This document shows, one piece after another, positions 55,401 to 64,000 of a DNA stretch of 64,000 nt. Both the position numbers and the translations under genes were made by a program. The DNA comes from Quercus robur (lineage: Eukaryota > Streptophyta > Magnoliopsida > Fagales > Fagaceae), in contig NC_065537.1 in assembly GCF_932294415.1 (NCBI RefSeq), positions 3,658,001-3,722,000 on the forward strand, given 5' to 3'. Positions within the stretch are counted from its first letter, which is position 1, and each line of letters opens with the position of its first letter. The notes beneath the pieces are model-generated. The model was not told where the DNA came from. It was given only the letters and a program-made list of their open reading frames with translations, and made no database searches.

Positions 55401-58400
55401 TATCTATTGTTTATTTATTTTTTATTTTTTTAAAAGAAAGTTTTGGCCCCAAGGGAAGGGGAAAGGGGAGATTTGAACTAGTGATCTCTACTTCATGAGG
55501 CAGTTAATTCTTAGCTGATTGTGCCATATATCGAATTTATAGTAGTGAACTTGTCACTGATGATCAGTGTAGAGTAACAGCTTTTGCTATTAAGTAGAAA
55601 GATGCATGTAAAGTTAAGAGTGGCCCTGGGCATTTTATGTGAACTCTATAAGAATGAAAAGTAACTGAGATAGTTGATTGGATTCTTTGATTGGTAATGC
55701 GGGGCTCCAATAACCACTTATAAAAAGAAATTGGAGGACTCTTGTGACCTTTACAAAGCTGCAAACAGTCTTTTCTTTCCAATTGCAAAAGTATATCTCA
55801 TAATCCAATTTCTTTGAGAAATAAATATTTAGTACTTTTGCAGTCTGTTGAATATTTCTGCAGCTTAGGGTTATTTATTTATTTATTTTTTACAGGTGAC
55901 TAACATCTCATCAATTCCCAAAACTGCCAAGATGGAAGATTGGTTGATTGTTTTCCCTGATATTATTCAAAGATCCTGTCAGCCTGTATGCATGGCATGG
56001 CTGGAAAACGTGCTTTGCCTTGAAAACAGCACCACTAGCAAGGTAACTTGGACAATTAAATTTATCAATTTGTAGATTTTGATACAACTAGCATGTTGAA
56101 CGAGATTTCAATGTTGTTCCTCATCTTATCAGGAACTTGCTTCTCTGATATATGAAAAGTTAAAAGGAGAAGACACTGTTTTACAGAACATTAGAAAGTC
56201 AGGCAAAGGAGACCTATATGCAGAATTATTGTGCTTTTTAAGATTTGGCTCTCAGAGGTAAATTCATTTATTATTGTCTGTTTCTTGGTTGTGTTTTCTC
56301 TAAGTTCTCGTTTTGATGTTCTGTTTATCTTCTGCTAGATTTGATTAAGAAAATTGTAAAATATGATATTTCTTGGTATTTTCAGTCGGGCACATGCTAC
56401 TGGCTAAAACAATAAGAACAAAAGGGAACACATGCTCTTAAACACACACGTGTATGCATACACAATAAGATAAATAGACTTTCACTGTTGTTTATTATAA
56501 CTAATATATTCAGCGTCTTTCATTATATCATTTTATTTTCATTATCCATAACTAAAAGGAAGAGATATATATATATATATATATTTATATATTTATATTG
56601 TAAAAATATTATAATTAAAATCATACATATTCTTTGTGGTTTTATTGAGGATCCATAGTTGACCTCAAAAATTTTGGACTAAGGTTTTGTTGTTGTATAT
56701 TCATTGTGGCTTAATGTACTTGGCATGATTGAATATGAAATTTCAAAATTATTTGTTTGTTTGCATAATTATGTTTCAGACATGAAGGAATATTTATAAT
56801 GTTAACTTATCAAAAAAAAAAAAAAAAATTTAGAATGTTAATTGTTTTTTTTAATGCCTAGTTGTTTAGAAGTTGTCAAAATTTGCTTGAAAATTATTTA
56901 ATTTCCTTAGATATTTTTGTAATCATATTTATTCATTTTTACAATTTTTTAAAAATTTATTTAATTATTAAATTAATTATAATGTCATTATGTCCGACCT
57001 TTGGTTGAAACCCAATCCAACCCTAAAACCTTGAACGTCTCCATTTTCTGGTTTTTCAACAGTTTGGTTTTTATAACCTTGATCACCGCATATATTTTAT
57101 CCACTATATGACTGGAAAATATAGCAACAGCAACATAAATGGAAAGGGACACCTTTTGCTATGCCATAGTCCAAACAATTTCCTCACTTATTAAACTAAG
57201 CATTGTTTTTGTTGTTTGCTGGACTATGGTTTTCTCTTGAGCCAAGAGCCTTGTAGCTCAACTGGTACTTGGTATTTTTAACTAGACATCCAACGTTCAA
57301 ATCCCCCTCTCCCATTGTTGTAACTATTGAATTATTAAAAAACAAAATATTGGTTTTTTATAACTGATTTAGAAAAAATAATTTAATCAATCTCAAAACT
57401 TAGTGTATTTGGGTCCACCACTGTTTCTAGCTTGAAGCCCTTCTTGATTGGCTGATATCTCACATAGTTGAGTTAACTATTGTAGTGATCATCTTGTCAC
57501 TGGATACAAGTATGGGTACGACACTGAGACACGGCTATTTTTGAAAAAATAGGACATGGGTATAGTGGAACATGTTTATTAAATATATTTTTATTTATAT
57601 TTTCTATATATTATTAAGCATTTATTTTACATATAATGTTAAATATATATAAAATTAAGAGTAATAATGGATAATAAAGCAAATCCATGACTATTAAAGG
57701 ATGTTTAGAAATTAAAATACAAACCAATAATAAAGATATTTATTAATTTACAAATGCACTATTACTATTCAGATCATGAATGCTCTCTTTGTTTTTTGAA
57801 AGGGTATTCAATTCCTTTTGTTCTTGTGTCCTAGCCGTGGATTGTGTTTTTTTTTAAAGGACATGGCTAGGACACGCGTGTAGAAGTGTCCTAGGCGTGT
57901 CAAGTGTCCGACAAGGGTATGGCATGGGTACGACATCCCAAATGAAGCATCTGTGCTTTCTAGTGGTAACAGTGTTGTCTTGTGTATTGTAAATCTTATC
58001 TTCCCTTCTAACCTCACCAATCAACAAAGGAGCTTTATGACAGAATTGAGTAACAAAGATGTAATTGTTTTTTTTAATTTTTAATTTTAAAATTTTTATT
58101 TTTTTTATTTTTTAGGATAGGTAAGAATAATTTTATAAAAAAGTGACTACTTAATGTACTGGCCTAAAGAATTACAACCAAAAAAAAAAAAAAAAAAAAT
58201 ACAAAAATACAAAAATGGCAATGACATTATAAATGATGCAATAAAATGGTTAGTTGTTAAACCCCCTAACATGAGACCATTCATACAAGGAACTAGTGAA
58301 GGTGTACTAACAACTGAGACCTCGTACTTTCCATATCTTTAAAAGTGCATTAATTGTGTTCCCTCCATATAGTCCACATAAAACATAATGGAACAATATC

Positions 58401-61400
58401 TCAAAATCTGACAAATGCTTACCAATCCAATTTCTCCTACAAAACATAAGGTTGATAACCTTTTCCGATAAAACCTTTGAAACCCAGATGATCTAAAAGA
58501 AAGACTCCACAAATCAAATGCAGCAGTGCAAGGTCTCAATAGATGCAAGTATGCAACACCAACCAATTATCATGTAACCCCTCTTGATAAGTTACTTACA
58601 AGTGAGTATCATTCCTCATGCCATTGTTATGTCCGTGGGGCCTTCAACCCCAAATGCCTTCCATGGGAAGAGAACGACATTTGAAACCTCCCGTCTCACT
58701 TGATCACCACCCACTCTAAAAAGATATTAGATTCTAAAAGATGGAGAAACAAGGCCACCAAATCTAACTCCCAATTATTTTTATTTTTTTATTGTTAGGT
58801 GTAATAGAAAATAAACTCCCAATTATTGAAGTCATAAAAGAATCTTACATCCCAACTCCTCCTTCCCTCATTCTGTCTTACCAACAAAGACTGCATTGAA
58901 ACATCTCTATCTGTGGAATGGAGGTAATATGCTATTAGTGTTAAAGTAGGATGCCTTAGACTGTGATAATGTATTTTATGGGATCATAAGCAAGAATTAG
59001 GAGGTTGGCTCTCATTTAACAAGTGGTTTTGACCTCAAGAAATGCTTGTCCTAAGTTTCGCCCTTAGGGTTAGAGAATTTAGATTTTAGAACTTTTAGGA
59101 GGGTTAAGATTCAAGAATGACTAGGGAAAGGATTTAATTTAGGGTTAAAAAGAAATGGAATTCACTGTACACAATCTGTGAACAGTGCACTGGGAATAGA
59201 GCACATGAGTAGTAATGTGAACAGTGACATGAATAGTGACAATATCAAAGAGAAGAGAAAAGGAGAAAATGAACACAATACAGTCAATGTGCCTCAATAT
59301 TCAAAACGCTCAACTTTTCTATTAACCAACCTCTCTTTTTGTATGATGACAACCTTCAGAGAGTCTAGACATTTACTTTTCCTAATAAACTAGAACTCCT
59401 ACTTTGACTAGTAAACAAACATCTAATTGAATTGGACCAAGACACACACATAAAAGCCCATAAGCTAAAGCACACTTTTCTTTTAATAAGTTAAAACCCT
59501 AGGCCCACAACCAACAATTATAGAATTATTAAAATATCCTTGACCCTAGAAAAAATCAATTAAAAAAATACTAACGACCTAATCAACTACCCCAGATGCC
59601 TATTGGGCTTTGCATTCATCTTCTTCCAAAGAGAATATTTGGAATAGTTGAGATATCAAAGTGTCAAATTGGTGCTTCTACAAAATGTGATTTTTGCAAC
59701 TGAGTGGGTCAAAAAATCTGTGTGTGTAGAGGTTACTGAAAACTGACTTTCCATTTTTTTTCTTACAAACTATATTTGATCTTCCCACACTTACTATACC
59801 TTCATTTGTGTTTTACCAGGGAGGACTGCTGTTATGACAATAGCATATTTCTTTTGCATGGAGTTTCCATATTGGAAGATTTGGTGATAACTTTAGCTGA
59901 TGGGATTGCAAGCATATTTTTGGAGCTTATCTCTGTTGACGGCAATTTGTCAAATGAAATGAATAGCCTAGGTCTGGCATTGTGTACTTTGTCTACCCGG
60001 GCACTCCAAAGATTACGAAATGAGGTAGTGTTTGTGAGCTTAGAATAATGATTCTTGATTTGTTATGCACAACTGGTTTTCTAAGCTAAGCTATATAGCT
60101 ACTTGCACTCTTATTTACTATTTTTTGGGCATGGGCTAATTCTTGGTCAGACTTTATTTAACAGCTTATATGACATGAATGTTGTTATGGCTGGAGTGTT
60201 ATGCTCTCACCATAACGTTGTGATGCATTGATCCTGCCAAGTATATTGGCCTGCTATTTAGAAACCATTCAGGTTCATAGCTTGGACATTTGACAATTTA
60301 TGCTTTATTTAGAACCCTGCTCAGTCCAGTTGTGTATTATCTCATAACTACTTCCGATAGGCATTAGGAATCTAATTGAGGCTGCATATATATATATATA
60401 TGTATGTATGTATGTGTGTATGTATATTCATTTTATCTCCTCTTTCTTTACTCACTACCTTGTGTGTTTAGACTTAAACTATATTATTGCTGGACATTGG
60501 TTGTCACCTGACAGCCAAAATAATATTTCTTTCTTTTCTTCCCTTTTGCTAACAAAAGGTTTCTCAGAAACGTATTAATTAATATTTTCCAATATGTACA
60601 TTATGTGTGGAAAAGTGTTCTGTCTCAATTACATTTCTCTTTTTGGGTACATTTCACTAGAGCTGTTTTGTAAGTTATGATTATAGTTTATAGGGCACTT
60701 ACATATGTAATAGTGTGGGTGTTTCTGTGTAAGGTTTGTTTATTTATTTATTTATTTATTATTATTATTTTTTGTTTTTGGGTGGGGGTGGGGGGTTGTG
60801 TGTTTGATTAAAAGATAGAAAGCTTTATTGATTTATAATTGAAGTACATCATTTGCCAATAAGACAGAAAAAACACAAAGGCAGATCTTCAAGCCAAACA
60901 ACATATGTACACATTCCATTACAAAAATAGCAATAGCACAAGCAACTTAATTCTCTTACTTAGCAACATAGAGGAATGATCAAGAACTTAGACCTGCAAA
61001 ACCTGAAATAATTCTTGATGAAATGTCTATATTGATTATGTAGCCTAAGTTCAAAGTGCTGATGCTGGGACAGTCCAACAAATAATGATTATTCCAAAAC
61101 ACAAGGCTGCAAAGCAGGCTTAGTCGAAGATGGAACAGAAGGGTGAAGGGGGGAGATTTTTTTTGAACAATTAGTAACATGGGAATTGTTTTGAACATTT
61201 GGGTTAAGTGGTGTCTCTATAGGAATTGGTGGTTTATCACAGACTACCATAGCAGAATCTGATCGAGTCACATGGACAATGGGAGAGGCAGATTGAGAAA
61301 AAGGTGATTAGAATAATCACAAACCACATCCACACTTACCACCAAAATCATCTGATCAGGATAATTCCCAATGTGGATCTGTTGCTCACTGCAAACTGGC

Positions 61401-62898
61401 ACCAAAGTTTGAGGAAAATCATCAACCATCCCCATAACCGTTGGATTAACTACTCTTTTCAGAGCCACTGTCAGAAAAATAACACACCCCTTCTGCCACC
61501 AGATTGGGGTGCATAACCTATGGATTATCAACTTGAGCAAAGGGCAAATCATCAGATAATGAATTACCCATTGCTATCAAAGAAGAACACAACTTACAGA
61601 GAGAAGATAGAAAAAACACACAACAAAAACTTGCATGAGAGAAAAGAAGTGCAGGGATGAAAAGGAAATGAAAAATACGATAGTAAGAGAGCAAGAAAAT
61701 TAATGTAATATTATGAAAGTGGGAAATGAGTCGACACAAATAAAGAAAAATAAAGTAACAGAAAATCTGTATGGATCATTTAGAGGAAGATGAAATGATA
61801 ATGGAGAAGAAACAAGCAGGAAACCACAGTCAAGAAAAAACGAAAGGACAGTTTGACAAAATGTTACCAAGGAAAACAAACTGCAAGGGAGACTGAAATG
61901 ATCCAAGAAAAATATGTAAACGATGGAATTTTTTATTTTTGAAAGTAAACAATGAAATTTAATGAAGACTAAGAAGATAAATCATTAATGACAGACAGAG
62001 ATGTGGATGCTAGACATAGACAGAGGAGATAATGATAAGGATACAAACAAAGGAAAACAAGATGGAAACGAAAAAAAAGTTTTAATGATCAATAAAGTCA
62101 AAGGGAGATCTAAATAGTGAAAAAAGGGAACACAAAATCAACAGAAAAACAGAGACACAATCAAAAACAAGATCCTTACTGGCATTTCTGCTCTGAAGGG
62201 ACAAAAAGCCAGAGAAAAGGGACAATTCAAAGGATGCAAGCATGGGTTCCGAAGGTGGGGTTAAAAAAGGGGGGGGGGGGGGGTTGGTACGTATATTATA
62301 TTATGTTGGGTTCTATTTTTTCCTAGTTATATTTGAGCAAAGCCATGGTGATGACTGATTAGTGATTATAATTAAATGGTTACTTAAAAAAAGAATTAAG
62401 GTTACTTATAGATTATTCCTACATTTTTCTTTCAGGGTTTAAAGACAGAAAAATGAAGGGGGGAGGAGGAGGTGGTGTCTAGGTGGGGTGGGGCAGAAGT
62501 TACAGGATTTCACTTTGTTTTTGAAAATTTGAATATTATAAGGAAAGAAAAAATCATCCTAAGATTTTATGTATATTACTATTGCATATTTGAATTTTCT
62601 TCCAAAAGTACCTCACCAAGACTTATATACATGCTTTTTTATAGGTGGCTTTGAGCCAGTGGTTGTATCTAAATGTGGAGGCAGTTGTATCAATGTATGA
62701 AGATCGCTTTGACCTATGGACACTACAGAATCAACTCATTGAAGCACCAGGAAATAGCCAGACCGAGAATTATAGCTGGTGGAAGAGGCTTACCCTGCGA
62801 AAATTTGATACTGTGTCATCTCCAATACATTATATCGGGATACGCCAATTCTCCATGCCTGTAAAGCGGATGAAGGAATTAAGGGCCTTAAGAGGGTG
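52435..62898 (+). CDS. Plant-specific protein of unknown function, seven exons seen, 3' end beyond the window
   Basis: Coding exons are 52435-52523, 53457-53780, 53893-54115, 55896-56042, 56133-56257, 59820-60024 and 62645-62898. Their phases fit throughout (455 codons plus two bases). The N-terminus is Ser/Cys/basic-rich, compatible with an organelle transit peptide. Residues about 93-112 form a hydrophobic segment (VDQVLLMASVFLTYTAGVIP). Exon 3 encodes a charged, coiled-coil-like helix (KALEHCQNLEERVHELEEH), then PEGPRLHLLWASFQQVEEE. Later exons give MEDWLIVFPDIIQRSCQPVC, GDLYAELLCFLRFG, the hydrophobic SILEDLVITLADGIASIFLE, and WWKRLTLRKFDTVSSP. I do not recognise a catalytic motif or named domain. 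Intron 3 appears to start with GC, not GT. The last intron is open at the window end. Confidence 0.8.
52767..53186. mobile_element. hAT-like MITE in intron 1, copy 1
   Basis: The ends are CTAAGAAGCACGGACATGGG and CATGCTTCCTAG, inverted. ATG(C/T)AGAC lies on both sides (52759-52766 and 53187-53194), an 8-bp duplication with one difference, as in hAT elements. The minus-strand frame inside is not a gene. Confidence 0.7.
55436..55545 (-). mobile_element. SINE-like fragment in intron 3
   Basis: On the minus strand, TATGGCACAATCAGCTAAGA resembles an A box and GATCACTAGTTCAAATCTCC a B box of a tRNA-derived SINE. Confidence 0.5.
56560..56600. repeat. (AT)n microsatellite in intron 5
   Basis: About ten TA units followed by TATATTTATAT. 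Confidence 0.9.
57241..57350 (+). mobile_element. tRNA-derived SINE in intron 5
   Basis: CCTTGTAGCTCAACTGGTAC (A box) and ACGTTCAAATCCCCCTC (B box) lie about 40 bp apart, followed by TTGTAACTATTGAATTATT. This matches the head of common plant SINEs. Confidence 0.65.
57496..57964. mobile_element. hAT-like MITE in intron 5, copy 2
   Basis: It shares with 52767-53186, in the same orientation, ATAGGACATGGGTATNGNGG, TGTTAAATATATAT, GAATGCTCTCTTTGTTTT, GGGTATTCAATTCC and ACATCCCAAATGAAG. It has an extra ~40 bp in the middle. The ends are more decayed than in copy 1. Confidence 0.75.
58190..58790 (-). pseudogene. LINE reverse-transcriptase C-terminal remnant in intron 5
   Basis: Minus-strand frames give FDLWSLSFRSSGF, then DIVPLCFMWTIWREHN, a stop, CTFKDMESTRSQLL. 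This is the conserved tail of plant LINE reverse transcriptases (zf-RVT region: ...P.C.MW.IW.ERN.R.F.). Further upstream frames such as FQMSFSSHGRHLG fit the preceding part. Stops and frame changes are frequent. Confidence 0.7.
58791..59819. other. Rest of intron 5
   Basis: It includes GTGAACAGTG/AATAGTGA repeats at about 59175-59240. Nothing coding is recognised. Confidence 0.5.
60025..62644. other. Intron 6 of the unknown gene
   Basis: It contains (TA)n/(TG)n at about 60389-60425, ATTT repeats and a G-rich run at about 60738-60800, and a 14-G run near 62270. Minus-strand frames at 61089-61906 share fragments of one broken reading, possibly an old retroelement, but no domain is recognised. 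Confidence 0.45.
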
Positions 62899-63505
62899 GT
62901 ATGTTGTTTTACCTTTTCTCCGGATTTTTTGATCATTTCATCCATACCACATAATTGCAATTATCACTGGGATGCGCACTTTTAGTTGACATAAACCTCA
63001 ATTGTTGGAGATTCCAGAAATCAATCGCTCATCTTTCGTTTTTATTTTAGTTCTTAAGATTGAATTCAGCAAGTGATTGATTCCATTTGTTAATCCATGA
63101 TGGAGAATTGCTTTAATAGGTTTATTCCAAGAGGATTAAAAGAGGCTGTGTGAAGATGAGGTGTTCTATGGAATATCATGTGACTCTCTCATTCTAGTCA
63201 TACTTATCTGATTATATTAGCAACAAATTGTACCATACACCGGTGAAATATCATGTATTAAGTAATATTTAGATATGTTGCATTAGGGGAATTTCCTATC
63301 TAGAGTTTGACAATGTCTAGAGTCTAGAGTTGAATTGGGATGGTGCTGGTGTGAGGATATATGTCAGTGCTTCTGTAGATACTTTAGGAAGGCCAGTGAG
63401 TACATGAAGATTAAAGTTGATTTCTTTGATTAGTTGCACTGCTTTAGTTTTTGTATGGTCTTTCATAGCTCGAGGGAGCAGAACATGATTTGTGTACAGT
63501 TAAAG
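62899..63505. other. Start of intron 7 of the unknown gene
   Basis: It begins GTATGTT. No other feature is seen before the TRIM. Confidence 0.5.
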
Positions 63506-63974
63506 TGTTATGATCTTAGTGTCCTGCATGGATTAAGAATAAGCTTAACCATGTGTTTATAAGCTCTTGGATACCCTCTCCTTGCAAGTCGGTTTTCAAG
63601 GGTGAGTTCTACCCATGGATTTGTAACATTTGGTATCAGTGCCAATCACCACGTCGAGTAATTGTACGTAGCTTATTGAGTATGGGATCAAATAAGTTGC
63701 GGTTTTGTGGTCAGATCCTGGAGAGGGCAACCTAGAGGCTAGATTAAAATAACTAATAGGTGAGTGGAGCCACCAAAATAGAAAGGGCTACCATTGGGTC
63801 CATGTCGTTAGTGTGAGCCGTCGTGGATGTCGGCTGCAGACCGTGGTGGTATGTTATGATCCTAGTATCCCACATAGATTAAGTATAAGCTTAACCATGT
63901 GTATATAAGCTTTTGGGCACTCTCTCCTTGCAAGCCGGTTTTCAAGGGTGAGTTCTGCCTATGGGTTTGTAACA
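63506..63974 (+). mobile_element. Complete TRIM retrotransposon, 469 bp, TSD TAAAG
   Basis: Two 123-bp LTRs (63506-63628 and 63852-63974) start TGTTATGATC and end TTTGTAACA. Just after the first LTR, at 63631, TGGTATCAGTGCCA matches the start of the initiator-Met-tRNA primer site (TGGTATCAGAGC) used by many plant elements, with one change. TAAAG flanks both ends (63501-63505 and 63975-63979). About fifteen differences separate the LTRs, so it is fairly old. It has no coding capacity. It lies in an intron of the unknown gene, assuming that gene continues. Confidence 0.92.
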
Positions 63975-64000
63975 TAAAGGTTTTGAACTACAAAAACCAC

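Noticed and set aside
61089..61906. Series of minus-strand frames in intron 6
   Set aside because: They could be an old retroelement, but no domain motif was recognised and the frames are broken.

Overview
The window is plant nuclear DNA. It is AT-rich and intron-rich, with GT-AG introns, plant retrotransposons and MITEs, microsatellites, and no operons or bacterial signals. Repeat style and protein similarity suggest a woody eudicot, possibly Fagales; that placement is inference and weak.

Layout. (1) 1-6978: a non-autonomous Ty3/gypsy-like LTR element whose 5' LTR is cut by the window edge. It has a primer-binding site, a frameshifted gag, two tandem-repeat blocks, an internal LTR-like segment, and a decayed multi-exon gene on the opposite strand with a 'putative gypsy type transposon' (Transposase_28-like) domain. 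(2) 7-14 kb: MITEs, a LINE RNase H scrap, microsatellites, a fold-back element with a 7-bp target duplication, and a 1.09-kb Harbinger-like element flanked by TTA. (3) 14.3-18.24 kb: a scrambled B3-type cyclin pseudogene with its cyclin box inverted. (4) 19.5-23.6 kb: an exon-like segment split by a Mutator-like element (9-bp target duplication), then a decayed receptor-like kinase whose DFG is replaced by DFS. (5) 24,820-34,184: a complete, young, minus-strand gypsy-type element with two 1,227-bp LTRs, 5-bp target duplication ATGTC and degenerate pol. (6) 34-43 kb: a perfect 232-bp tandem duplication, a SINE, a TIR element, and a ~150-bp satellite array interrupted by about 2.1 kb of other DNA. 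(7) 43,793-48,166: an apparently intact four-exon SDI1/POLLENLESS3-like TPR gene. (8) 48.8-51.6 kb: MITEs and a solo LTR with a MITE inserted in its first bases. (9) 52,435-62,898 and beyond: at least seven coding exons of a plant-specific gene of unknown function that runs off the window. Its introns hold two related hAT-like MITEs, SINEs, a LINE remnant, and a complete 469-bp TRIM.

Only the SDI1-like gene and the unknown gene look functional. No tRNA, rRNA, CRISPR or prokaryotic feature was seen. Coordinates were worked out by eye; exon borders rest on reading frame and splice motifs, not transcripts.
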